From Anaerolineales bacterium (GTDB lineage Bacteria; Chloroflexota; Anaerolineae; Anaerolineales; Villigracilaceae), in NCBI GenBank assembly GCA_016789305.1, contig JAEURJ010000023.1, forward strand, positions 310,001 to 374,000: 64,000 nucleotides of DNA, given 5' to 3'. Below are positions 33,463 to 40,935 of the stretch, piece by piece (position 1 is the first letter of the stretch; each line of letters begins with the position of its first letter). Position numbers and translations under genes: made by a program. The notes under the pieces are model-generated. The model was not told the DNA's origin. It did no database searches and was given only the letters and a program-made list of their open reading frames with translations.

Positions 33463-34482
33463 ATGAATATGACTCCAACCAATGAGGGGAAGATCGCCTG
33501 GCAGAAGATCGTCGAACGATATGCACATCCCGACCTGCCGCGCAGCATCTGGCAGGTGGTCAATACGTTGATCCCATTTTTTGCATTGTTCTATCTTGCC
33601 ATGCGCAGCGTGGAGATCTCCTTCTGGCTGACCCTGCCCTTAACGGTCCTCACCGCCGGGTTCATGGTGCGGGCGTTCATCATCTTCCACGATTGCGGAC
33701 ACGGGTCCTTCTTTGCATCGCAGCGCTGGAATGACCGGGTCGGCATCCTGACCGGGCTGTTGGCCTTCACACCGTATTACCGCTGGAAGCACGAACACGC
33801 CATCCATCACGCCACCAGCGGGGACCTCGACCGCCGCGGTGTGGGCGACGTGTACACGATGACCGTTCAGGAGTATCTCGATTCGCCGTGGTGGAAACAG
33901 CTTGGGTACCGGGTGATGCGCAATCCGCTCTCCCTGTTCCTGATCGGGCCGCTGCTGGTCTTCGTGATCGGCGAGCGGATTCCTCCCGCGAAAGGCAAAC
34001 GTGAGATCGCCAGCGTGTGGTGGACCAACCTTGCGTTGACCGTGATCGTCACGGTCATGGGGTTGACCTTCGGCTGGAAGGCTTATTTGATCACGCAGCT
34101 GCTTGTGCTGTTCTTTGGGACGAGCGCGGGTATCTGGCTGTTTTACGTGCAGCATAATTATGAAGGCGTGTATTGGGAACGCCACAAGCAGTGGGATTAT
34201 TTCACCGCCAGCATGCAGGGCAGTTCGTTTTACAAATTACCCGCATTGCTGCAATGGTTCAGCGGGAACATCGGCTTCCATCACATTCATCACCTCGGGT
34301 CGAAGATCCCAAATTACAACCTGCCCAGAGCATACAAGGAAAACGCGATCTTTCACGTCAAACCGTTGACTCTGCTCTCGAGCCTGAAATGCCTGCAATG
34401 GCGGGTGTACGACGAAGCCAACCGCAGGCTGGCGGGCTGGAATGCCCTGAAGCCATATCGGCGCAATTCCGCAGCGGATTGA
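33463..34482 (+). CDS. Fatty acid desaturase
   Basis: This 339-residue membrane di-iron desaturase has the three His boxes: HDCGH (about residue 76), HEHAIHH (about 112-118) and HHIHH (about 272-276). Four main membrane segments are present. It would introduce a double bond into membrane fatty acyl chains at a position that cannot be deduced. Start ATG 33463 has AAAGGAG five bases upstream; the earlier frame start at 33442 lacks one. It is preceded by a 90-base gap and followed by a terminator, so it can be its own transcript. Confidence 0.92.
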   Translation: MNMTPTNEGKIAWQKIVERYAHPDLPRSIWQVVNTLIPFFALFYLAMRSVEISFWLTLPLTVLTAGFMVRAFIIFHDCGHGSFFASQRWNDRVGILTGLLAFTPYYRWKHEHAIHHATSGDLDRRGVGDVYTMTVQEYLDSPWWKQLGYRVMRNPLSLFLIGPLLVFVIGERIPPAKGKREIASVWWTNLALTVIVTVMGLTFGWKAYLITQLLVLFFGTSAGIWLFYVQHNYEGVYWERHKQWDYFTASMQGSSFYKLPALLQWFSGNIGFHHIHHLGSKIPNYNLPRAYKENAIFHVKPLTLLSSLKCLQWRVYDEANRRLAGWNALKPYRRNSAAD

Positions 34483-34487
34483 AACCC

Positions 34488-34518
34488 AAAAGAGCGACTC
34501 GCAATGAGCCGCTCTTTT
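34488..34518 (+). terminator. Terminator of the desaturase gene
   Basis: A hairpin with arms AAAAGAGCG and CGCTCTTTT (plus inner CTC/GAG pairs) lies 5 bases after the desaturase stop and runs into a T-rich end. Confidence 0.82.
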
Positions 34519-34576
34519 TATTCCCCTGATCAACCGGCCCTCCCTGCCGAATCTCCCGACAATATGTAAAATACCC

Positions 34577-34634
34577 TTGACATAATGTAAGCTTTAGTAT
34601 ACTATATGTACATATAAAGTTACAAAAAGTAACT
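34577..34634 (+). promoter_or_regulatory. Promoter with two palindromic operator candidates for the XRE operon
   Basis: TTGACA (34577-34582) and TACTAT (34600-34605) are separated by 17 bases. A perfect 12-bp palindrome ATATGTACATAT (34604-34615) overlaps the -10 end and start site, and AGTTAC-5-GTAACT (34618-34634) lies just downstream. Both are good places for a repressor, plausibly the XRE protein of the same operon. Confidence 0.65.
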
Positions 34635-34658
34635 ATAACCATACAAAAAGAGGCGAAA

Positions 34659-35111
34659 ATGACATATCAAGAGAAAAATATCGCGGTTTCACTGGTCAGT
34701 CACCTGCTGATCGGGGCCTACTATCTGGTTAGCCTGTTTCAAATGCAGCAGGCTGGCGGACTGGTTCCGGCGAAGGTCTTCAGCCTGTGGGTGCTCGTCA
34801 TCGCAGCAACCATCCTCGTAAACATCGTCGGCAACATCCTCACCCACATCCTGTTGAGCATCGTTCATGCCATCAAGACCGGCTCGGACAAGGTGGAGAA
34901 GTACATCGAAGACGAGCGGGATCACCTGATCGGGTTGAAGGGCAACAAGGTCTCCTACATTGCGTATTCGATCGGCGTGTTGATCGCCATGCTGACCTTT
35001 GTCTTTGGTCAGCCGCCGCTTGTGATGTTCAGCCTGCTTGTCCTTTCCGGCATCCTTGCCGAGATCATCGGGGACCTATCGCAACTGCATCTGTATCGAA
35101 AAGGATTTTAA
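34659..35111 (+). CDS. Membrane protein paired with an XRE regulator
   Basis: This 150-residue protein has four hydrophobic helices (about 8-28, 42-68, 98-115, 118-138) and a charged cytosolic loop (SDKVEKYIEDERDHLIGLKGNK) between helices 2 and 3, a layout like DUF2178-type proteins that are often encoded next to a small XRE regulator. It starts 25 bases after the palindromic promoter and its stop is one base before the XRE start. It probably belongs to a small autoregulated stress or antimicrobial-response module; that is inference from gene pairing. Confidence 0.75.
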   Translation: MTYQEKNIAVSLVSHLLIGAYYLVSLFQMQQAGGLVPAKVFSLWVLVIAATILVNIVGNILTHILLSIVHAIKTGSDKVEKYIEDERDHLIGLKGNKVSYIAYSIGVLIAMLTFVFGQPPLVMFSLLVLSGILAEIIGDLSQLHLYRKGF

Positions 35112-35112
35112 G

Positions 35113-35340
35113 ATGACCCAGTACAAGGTGCGAAATAACGTTCGCAAATTGAGATTCAATCACGATGAAATCACCCAGGAACAACTGGCGGAAAAAGTCG
35201 GTGTGACGCGGCAGACGATCATCGCCATCGAAGGCGGGAAGTACGCCCCCTCCCTTGAACTGGCTTTCAAGATCGCGCTCGTTTTCGGCGTGCCGCTGCA
35301 GGAAGTATTTTCGTATGAACCGGAAGGAGATGAAGAATGA
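35113..35340 (+). CDS. XRE-family HTH regulator (YozG-like)
   Basis: This 75-residue DNA-binding protein is almost all HTH_3: NNVRKLRFNHDEITQEQLAEKVGVTRQTIIAIE with the recognition helix VTRQTIIAIEGGKY, and the ending VFGVPLQEVFSYEP that is usual for such short regulators. The start ATG 35113 follows the previous stop directly. The stop overlaps the next ATG (ATGA), so it is coupled to the DUF4386 gene. It is the natural candidate to bind the palindromes at 34604-34634. Confidence 0.9.
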   Translation: MTQYKVRNNVRKLRFNHDEITQEQLAEKVGVTRQTIIAIEGGKYAPSLELAFKIALVFGVPLQEVFSYEPEGDEE

Positions 35341-36044
35341 ACACATATAGAAGGAATGCAATCATGGCAGGCGCCCTGTACTTCATGGGGACAGTCTTTG
35401 GGATCGTGGGCGGGATTATTGGCGGCGAGGTGCTGACCTCGCTCATCTCCGGCACACCGCTCGCCGGCGTGGACATGCTGGGACTCGTGGATGCCAATTC
35501 GTCGCGGCTGACCGGTGGCGCATTTTTTACCCTGATGATGGGAATTTCGCTGGTGGGGATGACGGTCTTCCTTTACCCGATCTTTCGAAAAGACAGCGAG
35601 GAACTGGCGATGGGAATGGTACTTTTCCGCGGGGCATTGGAGGGAACCTTCTACTTTGTGACAACCCTCGGTATTTTGAGCCTGGTGGCACTTGGAAACG
35701 AATACGCTGCCAGCGGGTCTGATTCAGCTGCCTTGCAGTCCATGGGCAATATTTTGTATCGGATCATAGACCTGCTTGGTCCGCTCGGTACGATCGTGTT
35801 TCTGATCGGGGCCACGTGTTTATATATCTCCTTCCACCGCACCCGGTTGATCCCGCGCTGGTTGTCGGTTTGGGGATTGATCGGCGTGGTTCCCTATATG
35901 GCCTACGCGCTGCTGCATTTCTTTCACATGGATAACGGCATTGGGTTTTATTTGCAAATGGTATTGGCGCTGCAGGAATTGGTCATGGGCGGCTGGCTGA
36001 TCGTCAAGGGATTCGATCCGGCGGCGGTTTCAAGACTGTCATAG
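35337..36044 (+). CDS. DUF4386 membrane protein
   Basis: This 235-residue protein has six hydrophobic helices. The start YRRNAIMAGALYFMGTVFGI, the LYPIFRK loop, and HRTRLIPRWLSVWGLIG before the last helices are typical of DUF4386. The role is unknown. It overlaps the XRE gene stop by four bases and is followed by a palindromic repeat before the next membrane protein. Confidence 0.85.
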   Translation: MNTYRRNAIMAGALYFMGTVFGIVGGIIGGEVLTSLISGTPLAGVDMLGLVDANSSRLTGGAFFTLMMGISLVGMTVFLYPIFRKDSEELAMGMVLFRGALEGTFYFVTTLGILSLVALGNEYAASGSDSAALQSMGNILYRIIDLLGPLGTIVFLIGATCLYISFHRTRLIPRWLSVWGLIGVVPYMAYALLHFFHMDNGIGFYLQMVLALQELVMGGWLIVKGFDPAAVSRLS

Positions 36045-36047
36045 CTC

Positions 36048-36156
36048 GTCATTCTGAGCGAAGCGAAGAATCTCGGACACCATGGGAAGAGACCCTCGCC
36101 ATTCTGCATTCGCAATATCAAATGTAGAGACCCTTCGCTCTCGCTCAGGGTGACAC
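36048..36156. repeat. Palindromic intergenic repeat (GTCATTCTGAGCGAAGCGAAG type)
   Basis: The left arm begins GTCATTCTGAGCGAAGCGAAG and the right arm (36127-36156) is its imperfect reverse complement (CTTCGCTCTCGCTCAGGGTGAC). This is the widely dispersed palindromic repeat type found between genes of many bacteria, including Chloroflexota. It lies inside the operon between two membrane-protein genes. Confidence 0.75.
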
Positions 36157-36175
36157 ATGAAAAAAGGAGTAAATA

Positions 36176-36838
36176 ATGAAAGCACTAAACAAATATGGCG
36201 GTTTCGCCGCGTTGTATCTGGCAATGGCCTACCTGATCGGAATTTCCCTGTTCCTCGTCGTGCTGGATTACCCCAGCATCACCGACGCGGCCCAAAAGGT
36301 GACCCTGCTCGTCGAGAAGCAATCCATCATCTTTGGAACCAACCTGTTGATGTACGTGTTCTTCGGCATCTTTCTGGTGGTCCTGTCACTGACGTTGTAT
36401 GAGCGATTGAAATCAGGCATGACCGCCGTGACCCAGGTGGCGACCGTGATCGGAATCATCTGGGCCGGCTCGCTGATCGCCAGCGGAATGATCTCCAATG
36501 CGGGGATCGCTCCCGTCGTTGCGCTGCACGCCAAGGACCCCGCACAGGCGGCGCTGCTTTGGCAGGGAATTGAGATCGTATCGAGCGGATTGGGCAACGG
36601 GAACGGCGAGATATTGGGCGGGGTATGGACCCTGCTGGTCAGTTGGGCGGCGCTCCAAACGGGCGGACTTCCCAAAGGGTTGAACATCCTCGGCCTGCTG
36701 GCCGGTGTGGTGGGAATACTTTCCATCCTGCCGGGGTTGACCGACCTGACCGGGTTGTTTGGGATCAGCCAGATGGTTTGGTTTGCCTGGCTGGGGATCG
36801 TGTTATTGCGCACTTCAGATAAAGGATCAATAAAATGA
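36176..36838 (+). CDS. Multi-pass membrane protein, DUF4386-like topology
   Basis: This 220-residue protein has about six helices. The front KYGGFAALYLAMAYLIGISLFL and the late LPKGLNILGLLAGVVGILSILPGL recall the DUF4386 pattern of the gene before, but similarity is weaker. The stop overlaps the start of the oxidoreductase gene (ATGA). Function unknown. AAAAGGAG precedes the ATG. Confidence 0.75.
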   Translation: MKALNKYGGFAALYLAMAYLIGISLFLVVLDYPSITDAAQKVTLLVEKQSIIFGTNLLMYVFFGIFLVVLSLTLYERLKSGMTAVTQVATVIGIIWAGSLIASGMISNAGIAPVVALHAKDPAQAALLWQGIEIVSSGLGNGNGEILGGVWTLLVSWAALQTGGLPKGLNILGLLAGVVGILSILPGLTDLTGLFGISQMVWFAWLGIVLLRTSDKGSIK

Positions 36839-37830
36839 AAGCAATTGTGTTTACCGAATACGGAACGCCCGATGTATTGAAGATCAAGGAGGTGGCAAAG
36901 CCCACCCCGAAGGAGAATGAAATTCTGGTCAGGGTGCATGCGACGCCCATCAATTATGGCGACTTGATCGCGCGGAACTTTGGCAACCTCACCCCCGGCG
37001 AGTTCAACATGCCCGCGCCGTTGTATCTCCCCTCGCGCATGGCGTTCGGGTGGAATAAACCCAGGGTTAATATTTTGGGAAGCGAACTGGCAGGGGAGGT
37101 CGAAGCGGTTGGCAGGGACGTGACAAAGTTCAAGACAGGCGATGCGGTCTTTGCGTATCTCGGGATGAACATGGGAGCCAACGCCGAGTATGTCTGCATC
37201 CCCGAGGCCGGGTCTGTGGCGCTCAAACCGTCCAACCTAAGCTATGAAGAAGCGTCCACTTTGCCGTATGGCGCGATCATGGCGACAAGCCTGCTTGCGA
37301 AAGGCAACCTCCAGCGCGGACAGAAAGTGCTGATCAACGGCGCTTCGGGCGGGATCGGCTCGATGGCGGTCCAGCTCGCCAAACATTTCGGCGCGGACGT
37401 AACCGGCGTGTGCGGCACGCCGCGACTGGAATTCGTGAAATCCCTCGGCGCGGACAGGGTCATAGACTACACCCAAGAGGACTTCACCCAAAACGGCGAG
37501 ACCTACGACCTGATCTTCGATATCCTCGGCAGGAGTTCGTTTTCACAGGTGCGGCACTCGCTCAAGCCAAACGGCATTTACCTGTTAGCCAGCTTCAAGA
37601 TGAAGGCGCTGCTGCAAATGCTGTGGACTTCGATCACAGGCAGCAGGCAGAAGGTGATCTGCGCCTTTGCAAACGAGACCTCCGAAAGCTTGACCTTCGT
37701 CAAAGGCCTGGTCGAAGAAGGGAAGATCAAAGCCATCGTTGACAAACGCTTCCCGATGGAGCAGGCCGCCGAGGCGCACAGGTACGTGGAGGGTGGTCAC
37801 AAGCAGGGGAACGTGGTGATCACAATTTGA
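36835..37830 (+). CDS. NAD(P)-dependent zinc-free alcohol dehydrogenase / quinone oxidoreductase family
   Basis: This 331-residue medium-chain dehydrogenase/reductase has the N-terminal GroES-like fold (MKAIVFTEYGTPDVLKI, then ATPINYGDLI, LGSELAGEVEAVG) and a Rossmann domain with the nucleotide-binding NGASGGIGSMAVQLAKHFGADV (the ASGGIG core at about 168). The Cys/His residues for a structural zinc are absent, as in quinone oxidoreductase-like members. It is the last gene of the XRE operon, with a four-base overlap. A substrate cannot be assigned. Confidence 0.9.
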   Translation: MKAIVFTEYGTPDVLKIKEVAKPTPKENEILVRVHATPINYGDLIARNFGNLTPGEFNMPAPLYLPSRMAFGWNKPRVNILGSELAGEVEAVGRDVTKFKTGDAVFAYLGMNMGANAEYVCIPEAGSVALKPSNLSYEEASTLPYGAIMATSLLAKGNLQRGQKVLINGASGGIGSMAVQLAKHFGADVTGVCGTPRLEFVKSLGADRVIDYTQEDFTQNGETYDLIFDILGRSSFSQVRHSLKPNGIYLLASFKMKALLQMLWTSITGSRQKVICAFANETSESLTFVKGLVEEGKIKAIVDKRFPMEQAAEAHRYVEGGHKQGNVVITI

Positions 37831-37838
37831 ACCGCAGG

Positions 37839-37859
37839 GGGCGGAGCGACGCTCCGCCC
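37839..37859 (+). terminator. GC-rich hairpin after the oxidoreductase gene
   Basis: A 9-bp stem (GGGCGGAGC and complement, 3-base loop) lies 9 bases after the stop. There is no U-tract; half of the arm is repeated just downstream (CTCCGCCCC), so it may belong to a repeat. Confidence 0.45.
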
Positions 37860-37887
37860 TTACTCCGCCCCCTGCCGGACGGCAAGA

Positions 37888-37997
37888 TATGGGGGGTGGG
37901 GTTTCAGGGTTGGAAGAACATGGGTTCGTAATGCGAACGTACCTCGTACGTATCTCCTTCGTATAACTATGGAAAGGCCATTTCCCACCGGTAGGGG
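37888..37997. repeat. Dispersed repeat, copy B (related to 29467-29584)
   Basis: The right part (GGGTTCGTA, then ATCTCCTTCGTATA, ending CCCACCGGTAGGGG) aligns with copy A over about 85 bases. The left end is GGGGGGTGGGG and lacks a clear CCACCGGTGG, so it is a diverged copy. It borders the accessory region. Confidence 0.45.
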
Positions 37998-38017
37998 TTC
38001 TTTCTGTAGTGTTTTGA

Positions 38018-38075
38018 CCCGCTTTGCAGCGACTTTTCCAGGTAATTCAATTCACAAAGTCCCATACGCGGACAA
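38018..38075 (-). pseudogene. Remnant of the 3' end of a Vsr-type endonuclease gene (most degraded copy)
   Basis: On the minus strand the bases read VVRVWD and then shift frame by a 2-base insertion. They align to the better remnants at 39723, 39937 and 40824, which read GWRVVRVWEHELK. It lies just downstream of the AbiEii toxin stop codon (38098). Confidence 0.45.
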
Positions 38076-38097
38076 CATCCTCTCCCACCAGGTGTCT

Positions 38098-39015
38098 TCA
38101 ACGCCACTTTTTATCCTGACCCCATTTTTTCATTTGTGTATGCTGCCCGGTCTGTATTTCCTGCAACGGATATTCAAGAAATTGCCATATTCGGTTGACA
38201 ACGGCCATCAAGTCCTTGATCAAATCGTTGGACGATTTCGATTTACGCAGAAATGCCTCCCACTCCTGCTGTTTGGAAATGGCAAAGGACTCTCTCAATC
38301 CAGGGGGAATTTGATTCTGTATTTCTGCAGGTCGATTATCAAACGTGGAGCGGATTGCATTTGCCACGGAATGGCTGCCGAATTCGAATGTTTCCGTCAG
38401 CAGGAAAATATCGTAATAATCCTTCCATCGGCTGTTGGCATCCGCAAAATGAATCATCGCGTAAAACTTTTCGGAGATGATCGACTCTGGCGGATAGCCT
38501 TTGAGATGCGGCTTTTCCATATCGGGGAGCAGAACAGGATATTCCATATCCAAAACTTCTGATGCAAGCTCATCCGAGAAACCGACATCCACCTGAATGG
38601 GCAATCTCATTTTCCCCAAATTACCAACAAATGTAATTCTGACTCCGCCTTGCTCTGTGCCCATTTGAGTTTGGGAAAGGCGCAGCGATTTAACATCAAA
38701 GAAGATTCCATCCTCAAGGGATGGGATGGAGAGCGCTTCACGAAATACCAATAGAATATCCCGCTGTGCATTCTCAGAGATGCCCAAAAAATCGATGTCG
38801 CGCGTCGTTCGCCGCATGGGAATTCCCAGCCCGTAGAACATCAAACCACCTTTGAGAATCAAATCATTTACATGTGGCGTTTTGGACAGGCGATACAGGA
38901 ATCGTTCCATGCCATAATATTGAAGGAGTTCGTTGAAGGGCTGACCACTCTCATGCGCCTTGTTCTGCAACTTCGCCTGAATGGATGCGGCAATATTGGA
39001 AATCTCACGCTTCAT
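38098..39015 (-). CDS. AbiEii-type nucleotidyltransferase toxin
   Basis: This 305-residue protein of the AbiE toxin family has a DNA-polymerase-beta-like fold. Near residues 53-75 come LILKGGLMFYGLG and TTRDIDFLG, the conserved GG...TRDID signature with two metal-binding Asp. Further family features are ESIISEKFYAMIHF and KDYYDIFLL in the C-terminal half. It would transfer nucleotides to a cellular target and cause growth arrest during phage infection. Its ATG overlaps the antitoxin stop by four bases. Base composition is close to the flanks. Downstream lies a Vsr-gene remnant. Confidence 0.92.
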   Translation of the reverse strand: MKREISNIAASIQAKLQNKAHESGQPFNELLQYYGMERFLYRLSKTPHVNDLILKGGLMFYGLGIPMRRTTRDIDFLGISENAQRDILLVFREALSIPSLEDGIFFDVKSLRLSQTQMGTEQGGVRITFVGNLGKMRLPIQVDVGFSDELASEVLDMEYPVLLPDMEKPHLKGYPPESIISEKFYAMIHFADANSRWKDYYDIFLLTETFEFGSHSVANAIRSTFDNRPAEIQNQIPPGLRESFAISKQQEWEAFLRKSKSSNDLIKDLMAVVNRIWQFLEYPLQEIQTGQHTQMKKWGQDKKWR

Positions 39016-39614
39016 AGAAGGCTCTTCAAGTAGGGAAGCATCAGTTTTTCGACGCGGTTGATCTTTGCGTATTCAAGCAGTTTATGCACATCCAATTTCG
39101 GCTGGCGGACATAGTCCTTGAGTGCCTCCAAAGCAACATTCTCCCCAACACGATTTCTGAATTTGAAACAATCCGCAATTGTTTTTTCGCGGTTATAGAT
39201 CTTCACCTGCACGCCGTCCAGCACATGGATATCCACGCCAACAGAATGCAGCGGGTTGCCCACCCAGAACACCTCAAGCGGGGGATATTTCAGGCGCGGT
39301 CTTGGTGTGTTTTGTGGCAGGGCGATATAAATGCTATGGGGGATTTGGGTTGTCAGTTCGTAAAAATAGAGTGCGGAGATCAGGCAGATGACCGCCTTTG
39401 GCACAAGCAAACTGACCTGAACCAAGTCGGGATTCGCCGGCATTTCTCCCTCTGCCAGGCGATACACTCCGCGCGCTTCTTTGACCAGTTCGCCTTTTTG
39501 GACCATCTCATAGACGATGTGCTCAGGGACGCCAAGCCGTATCGCTTCGGCAGCGCGGAGCAAGCCATTGTGCTTCTCGAAGATGGCTTTATAGGGGGAA
39601 TATTTTTCATTCAT
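39012..39614 (-). CDS. AbiEi-type antitoxin / transcriptional repressor
   Basis: This 200-residue protein has an N-terminal winged helix (GLLRAAEAIRLGVPEHIVYEMVQKGELVKEARGVYRL), as in AbiEi_4-type antitoxins, and a C-terminal domain with LSALYFYELTTQIPHSIYIALP and EKTIADCFKFRNRVG. It autoregulates the pair and counteracts the toxin. The upstream gene of the two is the antitoxin, the usual AbiE order. ATG 39614 is chosen; TTG 39617 is also in frame. Confidence 0.9.
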   Translation of the reverse strand: MNEKYSPYKAIFEKHNGLLRAAEAIRLGVPEHIVYEMVQKGELVKEARGVYRLAEGEMPANPDLVQVSLLVPKAVICLISALYFYELTTQIPHSIYIALPQNTPRPRLKYPPLEVFWVGNPLHSVGVDIHVLDGVQVKIYNREKTIADCFKFRNRVGENVALEALKDYVRQPKLDVHKLLEYAKINRVEKLMLPYLKSLL

Positions 39615-39722
39615 CAAATATATTATACAAGGAAATCAAGGTATTTTCAATAAACTACATAGACTTTCTTGTAGGCCAAGATAAATCGATCACCCGCCCT
39701 CGTTTGGTTTTGACCACTAAAA

Positions 39723-39797
39723 TTATCTTTTCAATTTCGCAGCCACCTTCGCTGGGACTTTCAATTCATGTTCCCACACGCGGACCACCCTCCAGCC
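39723..39797 (-). pseudogene. Vsr-type endonuclease 3'-end remnant (in repeat unit 1)
   Basis: Read on the minus strand the frame gives RAGWRVVRVWEHELKVPAK and ends at TAA (39725-39723). This is the C-terminal segment of very-short-patch-repair-type (Vsr) endonucleases. The catalytic N-terminal part is missing. Confidence 0.65.
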
Positions 39798-40141
39798 CGC
39801 CCGATGATGAACCATCGGGCTACATGTACAAAATCGGCTAAAGCCGATTAGTCCGCTCATCGTCCTCGTAGAGGGTGAGCGGACTTCGTACGCATAGCGC
39901 GGGGGTTCATCCCCGCGCGGTGCCCATCGCGCGAACCAATTTCGCAGCTACCTTCGCTGGGACTTTCAATTCATGTTCCCACACGCGGACCACCCTCCAG
40001 CCCGCCCGATGATGAACCATCGGGCTACATGTACGAAATCGGCTGAAGCCGATTAGTCCGCTCATCGTCCTCGTAGAGGGTGAGCGGACTTCGTACGCAT
40101 AGCGCGAGGGTTTATCCCCGCGCGGTGCCCATCGAGCAAAC
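39732..40141. repeat. Two tandem 205-bp repeat units
   Basis: Unit starts at 39732, 39937 and (partial) 40142 give an exact period of 205. Each unit holds a Vsr 3'-end segment and then four hairpins: CCGATG/CATCGG, AATCGGCT/AGCCGATT, GTCCGCTCA/TGAGCGGAC and GCGCGGGG/CCCCGCGC. Unit 2 differs at scattered bases, including one in the loop of the second hairpin and two in the last hairpin (GGGGTTC to GAGGTTT region). Confidence 0.9.
39937..40002 (-). pseudogene. Vsr-type endonuclease 3'-end remnant (in repeat unit 2)
   Basis: This carries the same GWRVVRVWEHELK segment as in unit 1 with one changed Ala codon. The frame runs past the place where unit 1 stops (KLVRAMG), so it is not a terminal exon of a live gene. 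Confidence 0.6.
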
Positions 40142-40200
40142 CAATTTCGCAGCCACCTTCTCGGGGACCTTCAACTCGCGAAGTCCCACACGCGCCCCCT
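40142..40200 (-). pseudogene. Vsr-type endonuclease 3'-end remnant (partial third unit)
   Basis: Only the ELKVPEKVAAKL end is well kept. The RVWEH part has lost bases. It follows the stop of the small membrane-protein gene (40253) on the minus strand. Confidence 0.5.
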
Positions 40201-40252
40201 CCCGCGCTATGCAGCAGTCCCCCAAAATGGACGGTTGTTCTCCTGAACAGGG

Positions 40253-40531
40253 TCAGTCTTTATCCTTCCATTCAATATCCAGCCCATATTTCCAGATCAT
40301 GCATTCGCGTTCACGTTTTTTACCTTTGCCATTCTCATATGTTACAAGGTAGGTGCGGCTGCTCCGGGACAGGCGAAACGGCAGCCACGAGACTTCGATC
40401 TTCGTGGCACCATTTCTCTCGAGCATGCGGTGGATGGCCTTTCTGTGTCTGTATGTGATAACAAAGGGCTGGCAGGTGAGGAACCCAATGACTGCCCATA
40501 TAAACAGGCTCCCGCAGATATCGGTGGTCAT
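40253..40531 (-). CDS. Small single-pass membrane protein (paralogue b)
   Basis: This 92-residue protein has one N-terminal helix (about 5-27), then a basic segment (RHRKAIHRMLERNGATKIEV) and a soluble tail rich in Lys/Arg/Tyr/Trp. It aligns with the neighbour at 40528 in helix position, the R-K-x-x-x-x-x-L-E-[RK] motif and the Trp-rich end, so the two are tandem duplicates. The ATG overlaps the upstream stop as ATGA. No family recognised; small paired membrane proteins in such cassettes can be toxins or immunity proteins, but nothing here proves that. Confidence 0.65.
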   Translation of the reverse strand: MTTDICGSLFIWAVIGFLTCQPFVITYRHRKAIHRMLERNGATKIEVSWLPFRLSRSSRTYLVTYENGKGKKRERECMIWKYGLDIEWKDKD

Positions 40532-40812
40532 TCATCAATCCAGTAGATGGTGGCATCCCACCAATACTTTTTACATTTTGTTATGCAGACTTTTCCCGCT
40601 TCATCTTCATACCTGACATCATAAAACAGTGTGCTTCCATTCATACCAAACGGCGTGCCCAACGACAAAAAATCCACGACTATATTTCTCGCGTTCTTCT
40701 TTTCAAGAACGTCACGAATTTTTCTATTACCGTCTTGAATGATATAAACAGGCCATCCTAAACAGAGAATTACAAGTACGACCTTAATAATAATTATGGT
40801 GGTATCGGACAT
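40528..40812 (-). CDS. Small single-pass membrane protein (paralogue a)
   Basis: This 94-residue protein has an N-terminal helix (about 5-25: TTIIIIKVVLVILCLGWPVYII). A segment RKIRDVLEKKNARNIVVDF is homologous in layout to the next gene, and the end is aromatic (KYWWDATIYWID). AGGTCC precedes the ATG. It forms a two-gene unit with its paralogue, flanked on both sides by Vsr-gene remnants. Confidence 0.65.
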   Translation of the reverse strand: MSDTTIIIIKVVLVILCLGWPVYIIQDGNRKIRDVLEKKNARNIVVDFLSLGTPFGMNGSTLFYDVRYEDEAGKVCITKCKKYWWDATIYWIDE

Positions 40813-40823
40813 AATTGGACCTT

Positions 40824-40930
40824 CTATTGAAGACTCTTCTTTATCTTCGCAGTCACCTTCGCAGAGACCTTCAACTCATGTTCCCACACGCGGACCACCC
40901 TCCAGCCCAGCTTGCGCAACAACCGATTAA
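40824..40930 (-). pseudogene. Vsr-type endonuclease 3'-end remnant (longest copy)
   Basis: The minus strand reads VNRLLRKLGWRVVRVWEHEL and goes on KVSAKVTAKIKKSLQ to a TAG at 40826-40824. It is the C-terminal approximately 35 codons of a Vsr-type DNA mismatch endonuclease, with no upstream catalytic part. It begins about 6 bases after the stop of the HNH gene. Confidence 0.7.
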
Positions 40931-40935
40931 CGATA

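Larger units (their letters stand above)
39618..40252. other. 635-base intergenic stretch holding a 205-bp tandem repeat and Vsr-gene remnants
   Basis: There is no full gene here. From 39732 to 40141 two near-identical 205-bp units stand in tandem, and a third partial unit starts at 40142. The first 110 bases (39618-39722) hold nothing recognisable. Bases after 40200 lead into the stop of the small membrane-protein gene. Confidence 0.8.

Noticed and set aside
39732..40141. 205-bp repeats as a CRISPR array
   Set aside because: The units are long and contiguous without unique spacers, and no cas genes except a solitary Cas4-like protein 30 kb away.
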